Notes: a model not told the origin generated them from the letters alone. A stretch of DNA of 64,000 nt from Lepidurus packardi (GCA_023053545.1 JAKZAN010000004.1:10540001-10604000); one strand, 5' to 3'; counted from the first letter of the stretch, positions 13,459 through 26,687 are shown. Numbers and translations are program-made.

Positions 13459-16400
13459 ATGGATTACAATTCAGTGATAGAACTAAGGCGAGTTTATTTG
13501 TGTATTCCCACAGTTTGGAGTGGTGGCCCTAACGCCATGTCGGTGAGGACCGAAGTGTTGACAGCTAGCCAACCTCGTCCAGGCTGGAATGACGGTGTAA
13601 ATAGACCCCAGCAGTTCCAATCGCGGTACCAAAGTTCCCATTCCCCCGACAGCTCAACTACGCGAAGTTCGGAAGATTTGCGTGTCGATTCCACGTCGGC
13701 CAAGAAAGCCGGCAGTGGCGTCGGCGCCAAAGTCTCGCAACTCGCTTATTTATTCAATAAACAATCCCAGGAGCAGCTCCACCAACTCGTTTCGAACCCT
13801 TTGTCTTCCCCTGTGAAGAAATCCCAATCGGAGATCTTCGGCAGTCGACCGTCCGTCATTCCCACGCCAACCGCCGTGGAGAAAATGGACAAAGAAGGCG
13901 TGGCTGTGGTCTCCGTGGTCCGGACCGAGAGCCAATTGGCGCGTTTCAACACAGCGCGCGCGCTTTTCGAAAAAATGGGCACCGGAACGACCGTAACAGA
14001 GGAAACGCGGACTAACATCCAACGCCATAGTCGTTCCATGTCCTCGACGGATAATCTGAGCAAAAAAGTACCCAGTTCTTCCTCGGAAGCATCCCCGAAC
14101 CGCTCCTCGCGGAATTCCTACTATTCCTCGCGGTCTCCGTCGCCTTCCCCCATCGAAACGATGCCAACGCCCTCACGCAGCTCGTCCGTACCCAGCTACC
14201 CGGATTCTAGAGTGGCAGTAGCTTCGACTCCCATCAAAACGGGCGCAAGTGTGGCCAAATCCAACGGAGTGCATGATAACTTGACAGCGGCCAAGATTTC
14301 CCTGTCCAAAGTCGAAGAGACGATGGGGATCTCGAGTCCGGTGATGAAGTCACCCCTCCAGAAGCTGGAGAAGGAAGTCATCATCGAAGAAAAGCCTAAA
14401 CCAGAACTGGCCGCCCGACCGGGCGCTACCGAACGCAAGTTCTCGAGCAAAGAACTCATTGAGAAGCATAAAAACTGGATCCAACACTTTAACAACATGA
14501 AACCCAACAAACCAGCGGTGTCCCCCAATAAACCCGTCATTTTGGCACCGAAACCGTTGGATGTTCTAACACGCAATACTTCGAATGTGGCGAAAAACGA
14601 ACGAACCCAAAACCCTGTACCCAACAAGCCGCTAGTGAAGCCTGAAGAGCCCAAAAAGGTCGTTATTTTGCCCGTATCAGCAGTAGCCGTGCCGGAGGAG
14701 AAGAAAGGGGTGGAGCCAGTCTTACCTGATCCCGTTTTGGCGAAGGTGAAGCTCCATAAGGAAATTCGCGTAGTACAAAAGTAAGTTTTGGGGAATTTTT
14801 TTGAATTTCTTCGGATTTTCTAGAGTTTTGTGGGGAAGTAGACACAGGGACGACTCGACAAAAGGATTCCGACGCAAGGACGCCAGGTCCATAGTCGTCC
14901 TTGTGTCTACTTACGAAACGACTACGAAATGCGACACAAGGACGACTAGACAAAAGGACTCTGTGTACCCGATGTAAAGGTACACAGATTATGGACCTGG
15001 CGTCCTTGTGTCGGGGTCCGGCGTCCTTGTGTTGGGGTCCGGCGTCCTTATGTCGAGTCGCCCTTGTGTCTACTTCCCACGAAATGCGACACAAGGATGA
15101 CTCGACAAAAGGACTCTGTGTACCCGATGTAAAGGTACACAGATTATGGACCTGGCGTCCTTGTGTCGGGGTCCGGCGTCCTTATGTTGGGGGTCCGGCG
15201 TCCTTATGTCGAGTCGCCCTTGTGTCGCGTTGCTGATTTTGTGAATCGTTTTGTGATTGTTAATCATGGCTAATTGGCTCCTTTCAGGGTGGAAGAAAAA
15301 GTAGAGTCGCTAGTTACTCCCACCCCAACGCCTGTAAAAGTTTGGAGAAAAGAAAGAGAAGCGATTCTCACAGGACAAGCGGTTATGTCCGATTCGCCGC
15401 TGATTGTGCCGCTTAAAGTTGAGTCCAAGACTTTCCTAGATGTCAAGAAGCGATTTGAAATGAAAACAGTGGAAACGCGAGTGGAAACGACAAAGACAGC
15501 TTCGAGTTCCGAAGTGAATAAACCGATGGGCGCTGGGAGTTTGTTCTCCAGTAGCTATCAGTCAAGATTTGGAACGTCGTATGTGAGCCAACATTTCATG
15601 GGCGAGCAGCAGAAGGAAGTGAAAGGGACGGTAATGGCCACAGAGGCAAATAACAGGCCCGGACTGGAAGAAGCCATCAAGAATGATGAAGAGAAAGACG
15701 AGGTTCTGAGTCTGCAGTCCACCGAGAATGAAGAGGACAAGTTTAGTGATTTGGAACGAGAAATTGTGGCGCTGGATGAAGAAAGCCACACGGAAGAACA
15801 CGAAACACAGCCGGCCGAGCAGGAAAGAGACCAGTTCATTGAGATTCGGATGCCAGAAGAATCAATGGAAGACTTGTCCCATGATTCCATTGAAATTCCA
15901 CCACAATCGTCCCACAAATTGCCTCTCGCTCATGTCCAAACCCACCCCACCAGTCCTTGTATCCTGTTTGACAGTTTAGAGCCTCTCAACACTTCCGCGG
16001 ACCATTTTGCTTCATCAGTGACACTGCCCATTGCTGAGGAAGTTCAAGAGTTGGTCCCGGAAGTGCTCCTAGTTGGGAGCCACGTCCAAGTCGAGAGCGA
16101 AGAAACCGAAATGTATTACGACCCGTCAGTCACCAGTGCCGAAATTCCTAATCATATGGTGAGCATATCGAATCAAAGAATAGTCACAAATAAGCACATT
16201 TTTCAAATGTATTTTTCTATTTCTGTTTATTTTTCTGTTATTTTTTTCCATTATTTTGTTTATTTTTTCAATTATTTTTATTTATTTTTTCAATTTTTTC
16301 AATTGTTTTGTTGATTTGTTTAGTTATTTGCATTTATACTTATGTTATTTTATGCGTTTTAATTACTTCAATTGAATTTTAGTTGATTGAATTTGATTTA

Positions 16401-19400
16401 ACTTTATTTTGTGTATATCTCTTGTATAATTTACGTAGGTTTACTTTCTCTGGAATATATCTTGGTTTTATTTTATTTTTACATTTTTCTTCAATTATTT
16501 GTAGTTATTTACGACACCTACTCCAGTGGAAGATTCGCCAACAGTAGCTGTAGTTCCAGGCACGAAATTCTTGTTCGATGCTTTGCTATTGGAGGACAAT
16601 GAGGAGCGACAACTGGAACCGGATTTACCTCCTAGTCCGCCGTCCCAATTCCTTGATTCGTCGACATCCTCCAAGACCGTCACCGGAGAACGAGACGACG
16701 ATGACGAGGAAGTGACGGACAAAGCAGCCGCGGAAGTGCTCTTGCAAGACGAATCGATTTCGACCGAAATGCAATGCAAATCCAGTCATCTGCTCGAGGA
16801 ACCAGCGAGCTCAAGTAACCAGCCACCTAAAGAAACGCTTTTTACGGCCCCAGAAGTCCCCGCCAATACACATTTGCCTTTGCCGGATGTCACCCTCCCA
16901 ATCTTACCCTCTACCGAACCGGATATCATGACAACAGTAGAAGCAGATCAGTTCTTAAGCGCAAGGTAAGTTGTTTTCCGTCAAAAAAACTAATTTTTCT
17001 CCACGATTTAACCCAAAAAGTCCTTTAGCTTTTGTTGGTATGTCCAAATAGTTCTTAGCATGACTTAGTTCGTAGTTTTCAACACGTTTTCAACTCACAA
17101 ACAAAGCAAAACTTTTTTTTTTTCAAATTATCCATTTATCCCGGGAGTAATTGCTCGTTTCCCTTTTGTCTCTTTTGTGTTTATTTTGGGTTTTCGTTTG
17201 ATCTCTGATGTGTGTTGCACAATTGCGCGTTAATTTCGCTATTGGCAGCATCGTGGCCAGGAAAAGCCGGTAAGTTCCGAGTTACAAGTTAACGCCCGTT
17301 TTTCACTCCCACGCTTTTTCGTAGCAGCACCGGTTCTAACTTCTAACCCTTATTTTGACTCAAAACGCCACGATCAAATTACCGTAATTTGATCTTTGGC
17401 TTTTACACGAGATCCTATTTAGCACAAACATACATTGCATTGCAAAGGTCGGGGATTCTTTGACCTTAACCTTGAGACCAGCAAAGGTCGAACGTGGTCT
17501 GCTTCTACAAGTTATAGCAAATTGCGCTTATAGATAGCATGATGGCTTGGGCTCCTTAGGAAGGTTGATCATTTTAAGATTTAGAAAAACGTTTTCGTAT
17601 CCGTATTTTCGTTTTTTATTTTATTTTTGTGGCAATTTTAGAGAGCATTCTGGGCTTTCTGAAGGGGGAGCTGAAGAGGCCGCGCATTTGCTAGAGAATA
17701 GAGATGCTATGGAAGAAGATAGTCTCGAGTCCTCGCCTTGGATGGTCCCCGAAACTACGAGTTGGAGTGCCAGTACCATTTCAGCAGTTTTCCCAGCCAG
17801 CCATGGCGGAGCGAGTACCAATGCTATCATAAATCTGCTGCAGCAGCAACCTCAACTGCCTGAAATCCCCGCCCGAGTTATTATCGATGACCAGTGGAAC
17901 GAAAATGAGCAAGACCAGGCGGAAGATCAGGAATCAGTAGTGGGACACGATCAGGTAAGGATTCCTAATCTTCAGTGTTCTGGATCCTTCAACAAAGACA
18001 ATTTTTTATCATTTTATTTAACCGCATTTTATGTTTATTATTGTTTTCCATGAAATGATCGGAACTGACTTTGATCGGAACTGGTTTTGAACTGACTTTG
18101 ATCGGAACTTTGATCGGTTGGATCTAAGATCCAAAAAAAAAAGATCCGGAACACGGCCAATTGTGCAATTTTGTGGAATTTTTTATTTATTCATGCATTA
18201 TTATTATTTTCGTTTGAATTTAGGATTATATAGATGGTGGTGGAGGGGAAGAGACGGTGAATTTTTATGAAGATGGTCATTACTGGCTGGAAGAACCTGG
18301 TTTACCCGATACGGATGACGAGGAGGAGGAGATGGTCTTCCAGTTTGTGAAAAAGGACACCAAAGTCAAGTTCAGCCGGGGTCCTATTAGAGTAGGTTGC
18401 ATAACGTGAGATTTGGAAGTGTTTGTGTACATTTTCTCTTCCTTTTAGGTGTTTAGTACGCATTCCGTGGAAGATTATGATAGGAGGAATGATGATATTG
18501 ACCCAGTGGCTGCGTCAGCCGAGTATGAATTGGAAAAACGGGTTGAAAAGATGGAGGTTTTTGCAGTGGATCTTATTAAAGGTATCCTATATTAACTTTT
18601 TGCTCTTTTTTGTTTGTTATACAAACGACCCCTGAAACGCTGTCGTTTTGTGCTGGAAAGAGAAGTAGAAAAAGTTTCTTTCCGACGTTATTAAATTTGG
18701 AAAGTCAAGATTATGAACTACGTTTTGTTTTGTTGTTGTAGGTCCTGAGGGTTTGGGTCTAAGCATCATCGGAATGGGCGTGGGAGCTGATGCTGGCCTC
18801 GAAAAGCTTGGTATTTTCGTTAAAACCATTACAGACGCTGGAGCTGCTGCCAAAGATAAGCGAATTCAAGTATGTGTCCTTGTTTTCGTTATTTTACCAC
18901 GTTTGTACAGGAATTCCAGCGTAAAAGTTTCTTTCTGTGATGAGAATTCTAACGCTGTTCATGCATAATTCATATGTAGAATCTTAATGCGTCATGGCTG
19001 GTAATTAGGTGAATGACCAGATCATTGAAGTGGATCACAAATCGTTGGTGGGCGTAACCCAAGCGTATGCTGCATCCGTACTGCGGAATACATCTGGATT
19101 GGTTCATTTCTTGATTGGGAGAGAGAAAGATCCGGAAAATAGCGAAATTGCGCAGTTAATCCGCCAGTCGATACAAGTAATGACAGCTAAGAAAGCAATA
19201 TCCCTAAGTAGCAATGTGTATATTTCTTTTCATGTCTTTCATTTCTTTTCAAACGTTTCAGGCTGACAGAGAGCGTGATGACAGACGAAGACGGATGGAA
19301 AACAATGCTTTTCAAAGACACCCTTCCTTTGATGCCGGCGAAACGACGTTGGCCTCATCTTCCGACACGGAGCGACATATAAACGTGGCAGACTCCGCCC

Positions 19401-22400
19401 TTCCACCCACGCCCAATGCAGCGCCCATTCCGCCAGCAAGAACCACGAGCGATTTGGGCATGCGGAGTGTCGCCAGCGTGCTCAGTGCTCAAGAAGAAAG
19501 TGTGCAAGTACTGCAACAAAAGTTGAAAGAAGTAAGACCTCGCTTATCTATTCCTTGTCGCTTTTTTCCCATTCCGAGTTTTTTAACGGTCTCAGCCAAC
19601 TTTTTTTTTAAAAAAATTTATCACTTCCTCTCGGTTATGTGCTTCTTTTTGCCTACAAGTTTGACTTGGAAGTTTAGTTTAACAGGGACGCAAGTGGTAC
19701 AGTAATTTGGTTCTCTATTTGTGTCCGTGACTCAGGAGTATACAAAGAAGATACAGATGGACATGGATTTAACACAATTAAAAGCTCGGGTAAGACAGTT
19801 TGAGTTGTCAGAGCTTGTCATTAACAGCTGCGAGAGAACTTGTTCCAAAGAATGGTTTGGGAGGGAGTGTATTTTGGCTTTCTGTGTGTTAACTTAACTT
19901 GAGAAAGCTTTATTAATCCGTGTGTGGATTATTAGAACTCTTGTTTTGGTTGTAACAAAGGACACGTAGGACTAATGGTGACGCTTTTTGATTGATTTCG
20001 ATGCTGAACAGTCTAATTTAAGAAAGAAAAGACTGTCTGAAAAGTATACAGCGACCTTAATTTGTTCTTCTGTATTTCTTGGCACAGTTGGCGGAATTGG
20101 AAGCGAGTAGTGCCAGCCAGCCGGAATCTACGGAAAAATTAGAAGAATATGAAAAGGCCTTGCAGAGTTTTCGAGAAGAAGTGGCGGCTTATCAGAACAT
20201 GTTAGCGCAATCCCAGGTACAAGATAAAAGAAAACAATAATAATTAAGATTATCGTACTGATAATGAAATAAACGTGGAATTGTGCCTTTTTGGGGCTAT
20301 TTAGGGTCAATATATGGTGTTGGAGCAAAAATACCATAAAGCCAAAAGGCTTATACGAGGATTCCAAGAACGTGAACGAGATGTATTGCTACGAGTACGA
20401 GACCGCGAAATGGAGTATACGAATCTGGTCCATACGTTAAGCAGCAGGGTAAGAACACTGCGTTTCGTTTTGTGGTTTCGTTACTTTCATTGCCCTAGAG
20501 TTTCATTGTTTCGTTGTTTACAATGGGTAAGAAATATTAAGTTTCATTGTTGTCAGGCTGTTTCTCGTTTGAAGTTAAATCCAATGAAAAGGTAAACATG
20601 TATTTTTAGAAATTATTTGTTTTGCTTTAGGGTAGTTTTCTCTTCGTAAAGTTAGTATTCATAAAAGATGAATTGGCCTTAATGGTTATTTAATATTAAT
20701 AAATTATAATAACGGAAATTATTGAAAACCTAAGCATATTTTGATCGAAGCCCTGAATTCATTGTTGGTTGCTGTAGAGCAATGGTGGAACGCTAAAGCT
20801 ACAGCAATTTTGGACTGCTTTGAAGTATTTCTTTTTGGTATTTTTCCAGATATCAGTATTAATAAATGTTATTAGTGTTAAGATGAATTGGATATAACGG
20901 TTATTTTAATATAAGTAAATTGTAGTAACGGAAATGATTGAAATCCTAAGCATATTTTGGTCGAAGAAGTCCTGAATTCATTGTTGGTTTTAGTAGAGCA
21001 ATGGTGGAAATTAAAGCGAGAGCAATTTTGAACTGTTTTGAAGTATTTTTTTATTATTTTTCCAGATATCAGTATTAATAAATGTTATTAGTGTTAAGAT
21101 GAATTGGATATAATGGTTATTTTAATATAAGTAAATTGTAGTAACGGAAATGATTGAAATCCTAAGCGTATTTTCTTCGAAGAAGTCCTGAATTCATTGT
21201 TGGTTTTAGTAGAGCAATGGTGGAAAATTAAAGCGAGAGCTATTTTGAACTGTTTTGAAGTATTTTTTTTTTTTATTTTTCCAGATGGCGATGCTGGAGC
21301 AACAGCTCGTGGAAGCGCAGAGATGTGCTGGTTTGCCTGTACATTTGCCGCCTTTACCCTCGCCAACCTTTACTGCAACACCTCAAGTAGAGTTTCAATT
21401 TGCCTAAGGGAGTTTAATGCTAATTTCTTTTGGGTATTCACTGTTTAGATTAACTTAACTGAGTTACGGCTGTTAACCAACGAAATTTCTGAGCTCTCTG
21501 ATTTCGACGCAGCTTCCGATATGAGTACCTTGGAGCGTGATGGTCACTTGAGAGGATCAAGGGTAATTCATTCATAACTTTTTTTTTTCATTTCAATAGG
21601 CGTGTTTAATTTGAGTTTATAACCATTCCGCAGTGCTCCAGTTTCCGTGCGGTGAAAGAAGAGTTAGACCGAGCTGTGCCACCTCATAAACCTTTGGATA
21701 GTACTGCGGCCAAATCCCGAGCTGAGTTGGCGTCCAAAGGCGGTTTAGCAGGCCGGCAATTACCCTCTTCTTCATCTCGACGTAACAATAGTACAGCCTC
21801 CTCTACTTCTTTGGTAAAAAAAAAGAACGAAATGCATATGAATCTTTGGACTTCATGAACTAAAGTACAATGCTTTCCTTTCCAGGACCGAAGTTTGGAT
21901 GATTTACCGGTGGATAGCATTGACATTCAAGAAACAGTAACAATCCAAAACCATATTCATCATGTGCAATCGCAGCAATACCAAGTCCGAGAACGGGAAA
22001 CTGTTAGTCAAACCCAGTCAGAGTTTTACAGCTCTTCCTCCACTGCTCCGACAGCCCAGTCCTTTCCAATTGCCCAGATGACCACCACCACCATGGAAAC
22101 TGCGTATCACCACCAACAACAGCAACAGCAGCAGTATCACTACCAGAGCGTACATTCCAGCAAATCAGGGTCCCATACTCATCCCCAGCTGCCTTTGCAG
22201 CCGCCTATTGTCCCCGCAATGCCCCCGGGCGTGACTCCGGCTCACGTAAACGTGACTGACCAGCTCAAACAACTGCTCGTGGAACGGAATAAGCAGCGGA
22301 ATGAACCCGAAGAGAAATCCCCGGCTGCCTCACCTGTCATGCAGCGCAGGCAAGTGCAAACGAGCTCCAGTCGCAGCTTATCGTCCCAAAACCAGCCGGA

Positions 22401-23781
22401 TCTACGCCACATGCACCAGCAGCCCATGGTCCCGCCTCCTACACGCTTAATTACCAAACCAGAAGGCCCTTTACTCCCCAATGAGTACCCCCAGTTGCCT
22501 CCCAGAAGAGATATGCACCAACAGCAGCAGCAGCTAAATACCCAAAGTGGATTTGGCAGCCAAGATAGTGTCTTGAGAAGCTCTCAACGATCGTACCCAG
22601 CAGATTACCCTCGTCTTCCTATACGACAGCCTCCACTTGAAGCTCGTTCCAGTCAAGGTACAATTCCATGTCTGTTTTTTACTTGAAATCTTTAGCATCC
22701 TTAGCCGCGTTCGTTTTGTACCTTCGACTTCAATTTAGACTAGCCAAACTTCCTTGACTTATCTTCCTTGACTTATCGTAAAAAGCGTTCATTTTAGCCT
22801 AAACTTTGAAAGTTTACGGAAGTCAGCTTGGAAAGTCTCGAGTCCAAAACGAACGTTTATAAGCGCAAGTTTACAATTGCGCCACCCATGGCGTTGCTTG
22901 TAGAAAATAAATAAAAGCATTGTATGAATTGTTCGATATCGACAAAGGGGATAAATAAACAAGGGGCGGGTTTAAGTTTAAGTCTGGACCCAAGAGTACT
23001 CGCTATAGACTTGCCTGACTTGAGACCAAAACTAAAAGTCGACTAGCTAAAGAAAACGCTTATAAGCACGAAGTCTGGCGAAGTCTACCTTCTCCAACGC
23101 TTATGAGCGCAAAGTCTTGGGTAGACTTTTAAGTCGGCTTAAACTTTCGTCCGCGGTTCTTGATGTTTCGATTACATTTGTGTTTGGGTTCTTACAGGAG
23201 AGCCGTTTTCTCCCAGCGATGCTGGCGTTCTACCTCCCGAATACTCCCGTCACGTTTTGCAGCCTGCAGGCAGTCCCGATAGCGCCCAAAGTGACAGTTT
23301 GGCATCTTTGACGGGTTCCATGACCGGTTCGGACTTGTCTGTTAGTACCGGCAATGTGAATGTGGGTCCTGAGACTGAAAGAAAGTTTGGATCTCATGTC
23401 TGGCATAGTATACCAGTCCAGGATTGGTCCCCAGAGCAAGTAAGTTTGTCGCGAGTTTTCCAGTATTGATTGGGTTTGGATTTTCATGGATTTGTCGTGA
23501 CTCAGGTCAGTAATTGGTTAAGGATGTCCGGTCTGGATGCCTATGGCATGATTTTTTCTACCCATGGCATCGGTGGAAATGAGTTATTAATGCTAGACTC
23601 GCCGAAACTGAAAGCTTTGGTTCCTGCGACCGAAGACCGAGCCAAATTAAAACGACGGCTCAAGGATTTGAAGGCAGCTGCAGATCGTGAAAAACGCCAA
23701 AAAGAACGCGAGAAGAAGGAAAAAGAGAAATTACAGAAGAAAGCTGAGAAATTAGCCGAAAAAGCTGCCAAGCGGAAATAA
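13459..23781 (+). CDS. Neurabin/spinophilin scaffold protein
   Basis: Actin- and PP1-binding scaffold of synapses and cell junctions. Exons: 13459-14780, 15288-16158, 16505-16965, 17249-17269, 17642-17954, 18224-18391, 18449-18581, 18742-18869, 19009-19176, 19262-19531, 19736-19789, 20088-20216, 20305-20448, 21285-21386, 21449-21562, 21634-21813, 21886-22657, 23198-23439, 23506-23781; 1955 residues. In order: an actin-binding-type segment ([15 protein letters not shown]), a long Ser/Pro/Glu-rich region, acidic DEEEE and the PP1 docking site KVKF (residues 1043-1046), [15 protein letters not shown], a PDZ domain (~1097-1180, [10 protein letters not shown]), coiled coil ([14 protein letters not shown]), a Gln-rich linker, and a C-terminal SAM domain ([19 protein letters not shown]) with a Lys/Glu tail. 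The SAM domain is neurabin-1-like. Length is near the long invertebrate form. The true start may be ATG 13537, because CAG at 13509-13511 could be an acceptor. Confidence 0.93.
14841..15231. repeat. Tandem and inverted repeat in neurabin intron 1
   Basis: Two ~150-bp direct copies (starting 14926 and 15081, period 155) share GAAATGCGACACAAGGA and CCGATGTAAAGGTACACAG. Each carries short inverted motifs (GACACAAGGACGAC against GTCGTCCTTGTGTC; CTGTGTACC against GGTACACAG). A partial copy in inverted arrangement starts at 14841. A diverged relative lies at 26597-26687, so this is a dispersed family. Confidence 0.85.
17249..17269 (+). other. 21-nt candidate cassette microexon of neurabin
   Basis: Flanked by TTGGCAG on the left and the near-consensus donor GTAAGTTC on the right. 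It sits between exons ending and starting in the same phase, so including or skipping its seven codons (SIVARKS) keeps the frame either way. Skipping joins AG to A, giving Arg. Confidence 0.65.
20666..21284. repeat. Tandem repeat carrying duplicated splice-acceptor sequence
   Basis: Three ~216-bp units (starting ~20666, 20881 and 21097) in the neurabin intron before exon 21285-21386. Shared strings include AGATGAATTGGATATAA, GTCCTGAATTCATTGTTGG, GAGCAATGGTGGAA and TATTTTTCCAG. The first two units end in TTTTTCCAG followed by ATATCAG; only the last is followed by coding (ATGGCGATGCTGG). Confidence 0.85.
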
Positions 23782-24811
23782 GGAATAATTGGTGTTGCAA
23801 TGGATAGAAAACCTAAAGTTGTCTTAATTCTCTTTTTACCCAGTGTGTGTATCTCTTTAGGTTCGATACTTGTTAGATTCCAAGCAGTCTCTTAGTTATC
23901 TCCTCTACTTAAAAGGCAAAAAGAAAAAAACAGTTTCTGAGTAATTCTTAAACACGAAATTAAACTAGTAGTTATGTGCTGATTTATTGCGCTGCTCGAC
24001 TTCTCGCCCCGAACAAAAGCGATCTCTTATGCATCTTCCTTAATGAGAGAAACAAAAGGAAAAACAAAGAAAAGCAAGAGAGTTTAAGATGATTCAAGTC
24101 CCTTTTTCTATCGTGACTGTACATGTATATATTTCTGGCTTCCTTTGTTTTTATTACTTGATTTCCTAGCCAGTTTTTATTTATGGTGTACTGTATTTTT
24201 GGAGAACGTTCTGGGCAAACGCAGTCTTTTGGCTTACTTACTTTATTTATACACAAATGGCCGGGCTGACTTTTGTTGGCCATACAAGGAATAGAATTGT
24301 TGATAAAGAGTAACAAGAAGTAAGGCGAGTCATATGGTGGACTTTTGTATGTGTGATGTCAAGTTAGCACAGTATTGATATTGGCTTTCCCATTCAGTTT
24401 TTGTTTTCTGGACGTCCTTTTGTATTCAATGTGCCACCCCCACTCAATTTAGTCCTGCCCGTAATTTGTTGAACGATTGTCCCCCAAATAAATACTTTTA
24501 TACTCCAGACGTACTGTTGCAAAAAAAAACATTTCGAAAAACGCGCCTTCATGCCAGAACTTTTGCAACTTGACCTTGGCATTCACAAGGCTGTGAGGCG
24601 AGTTTTCAGTATTTTTCGCCGTGAGCAGACGTTAACCGGTAAGCCAATAGGTTTGTTTACAGCTCCGGACTTATGCATATAGATGAATTCCACTCTAACG
24701 GGTTTCTGTAGGTAAAAAACAACAGCTTACGAACCTTACTTGTTGTGCCCCATCCCTTCAGTTCAGAGACCTTCCCATTGAGTTTGATTTCTCTATTTCT
24801 GACATTAAAAC
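23782..24811. other. Neurabin 3' UTR and spacer
   Basis: No gene seen. The A/T-rich sequence right after the stop is probably the neurabin 3' UTR. Minus-strand frames at 23984-24316 and 24394-24582 lack start context, domains and splice sites. Confidence 0.4.
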
Positions 24812-25468
24812 ATGGCAGGAATAATTATCCGACGTGTAATCAAATCCCCTTCAGCACCTGCTGCTATTGGTCCTTATAGGTAATGTAAAAATAGAGAGCG
24901 CGGAATCTTATCCCTTGAGTACTATTTTGTGTTTCTTTACTCTTTAGCCAAGCTATACAGGTGGATAAAACTTTGTACATTTCTGGACAACTTGGTATGG
25001 ATGCCCAAACAGGATTACTAGTACCGGGAGGAGTTGTACCTGAAGCTCATCAAGCGTTGCAGAACATTGGCCATATCCTTGATGCTTCGAAAACCAAGTA
25101 CTCAAACGGTATTGCGATTAGTACCTGTTAAGAATTCTTAGCTAAATCTTGCTACTTTTATACTTTATAGTTGTGAAAACGACAGTGCTTTTGGCAGATA
25201 TGGCTGATTTCGGCGCAGTAAATGAGATCTACAGTCAATGTGAGAAAGCTTGGAATGAGTTTAGATAGTATTAACGCAGAATATGTACTAGATTTCTCCG
25301 AACCATATCCTGCCCGTGCCGCGTATCAAGTTGCCGCTTTGCCAAGAGTAGATGAAATATCGTTCTTAACATTATTTTTATTGTTTGTTTGTATCTCAAT
25401 AGGGAGGACGTGTCGAAATCGAAGCAATTGCGGTTGTGGGAGAAGTGGAGAATGCGAAGGGCGTTTGA
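24812..25468 (+). CDS. RIDA: RidA/UK114 reactive imine deaminase
   Basis: Hydrolyses 2-aminoacrylate and related reactive imines released by PLP enzymes; small trimeric YjgF/YER057c/UK114 fold. Exons 24812-24879, 24948-25108, 25171-25239, 25292-25347, 25403-25468 give 139 residues, the normal size. Diagnostic stretches: SAPAAIGPYSQAI, LYISGQLGMDAQTG, ALQNIGHIL, VVKTTVLLADMADFGAVNEIY, PARAAYQVAALPRGGRVEIEA (Arg in PARAAYQVAALP is the substrate-binding residue by family knowledge), and EIEAIAVVG. Intron 3 is only 52 nt; of several possible acceptors, the one at 25290-25291 restores YSQYFSEPYPARAAYQ. It converges on SRP19 with 181 nt between stops. Confidence 0.95.
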
Positions 25469-25649
25469 CTAGGAGCAGCGCATCTTTGAAATGAAATAGC
25501 AATGGCACTTGCTTTCGGGTTTAATAATGCGGGGATGTTGGTTTACATACGGTTAAAGTTTAGGGTATAAAAATGGGAAGGGTCAATGTTGTTATATTTT
25601 AGTCATGTATTTTTTTCCATATACCATATACACAACATTGAACCACTTT

Positions 25650-26331
25650 TTATCGTCTATTGCCCTTCTTTTTCTTGTTACCGCTGGCTGCTTGAGACGA
25701 ACTTGCAGCTTCGGCACCGCTACCAGATGGATTATTAACTCTCGTTTTCAACTGAGGAATCATTTCTCCCAGGTAGAGCAGAATGGAATCCCCTGAAAAG
25801 GGAGAGTGTTGATGTTATACAATCTTTGTATATTGCGGAAATGTTATCTACTTGTAGAAAATTTGGGGTTAATTGGTGTTCCGTCATCATTTCTAAGCTG
25901 AACGCGGATGCGGCCACGGTGTTGCATTTCTTTGCTAGTCTCTCGCGAATACAGCTTATTTTCAACACCGACTTTCATGTTGGCAGCTGCAAGAACGTCT
26001 TTGATCTCAGCGAATGTCGGGGTAGGAACAGACTTAGATCAGAAGAAACGTTTCAGAAAACAAGCCCACATTATTATGGATTGCTTTAAAGTTAAAGGAA
26101 TGTTTTTTGTGTTTACTTTGCTCTTTGGTACTTTGCGGCCTTCCGACCTGCTTTTGCAGCCGTCAAGATAAGCAGGGTAGATGCAAATCCACCTTTGAAC
26201 AAGAGTTTTAAAGTAATTCAATTACGTTATAAATCTACAAGAATAAATGGAAAAACTGCACCGTACCTTTCACGATCGGAATGTTTCTTGTTAGGATTCC
26301 ATGAAGTAAGTACTGGTGGTTGTCCCGACAT
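25650..26331 (-). CDS. SRP19: Signal recognition particle 19 kDa protein
   Basis: Binds helices 6 and 8 of SRP RNA and allows SRP54 loading during cotranslational targeting. Minus-strand exons 26331-26267, 26192-26117, 26032-25852, 25792-25650; 154 residues, close to the usual 144. Family signatures: RWICIYPAYLDG, SEGRKVPKSK, PTFAEIKDVLAA, KLYSRETSKEMQHRGRIRVQL, then SILLYLGEMIPQLKTRVNN and a Lys-rich end (NKKKKGNRR). Start chosen at ATG 26331 (context AAAATATGT); the region further upstream contains another ATG but no in-frame continuity to it. Divergent from EMG1 (663 nt between start codons). Confidence 0.94.
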
Positions 26332-26596
26332 ATTTTCTTACAATATTTAAACTTTAAAGTAGTTTGTCTTAAAGCTTGTTTTGATTTCGAGCATATGGGA
26401 TCAAAACATGTTACATCCCACCGATCCGCCTTCGTCTTCCAGTCCCTCCTACTCATGTTTCCTAATCTGTATGAAGTAGAATGTTAATCAAACGAGAAAC
26501 CGCGAAAGTTTGGATTGCTAAACTTCATTCTGATTGGTCTACTTCAGTTTGCCCTTTTGCATTTTTAGTAATTTTGAAAGTAGAATTAGGCGAAAG

Positions 26597-26687
26597 GCAA
26601 CGCGACACAAGGACGACTGGACAGAAGAACTCCGGTGTACTCGACAGAAGGAAGCCGTACCTCGACACAAGGACGACAAGTCCATAA
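26597..26687. repeat. Diverged copy of the neurabin-intron repeat
   Basis: Contains GCGACACAAGGACGACTGG, CTCGACAGAAGGA and CTCGACACAAGGACGAC, related to the unit at 14841-15231. It lies in the spacer between SRP19 and EMG1. Confidence 0.7.

Noticed and set aside
23984-24316. 110-codon minus-strand frame after neurabin
   Set aside because: Low complexity, overlaps the probable neurabin 3' UTR, no supporting motif.
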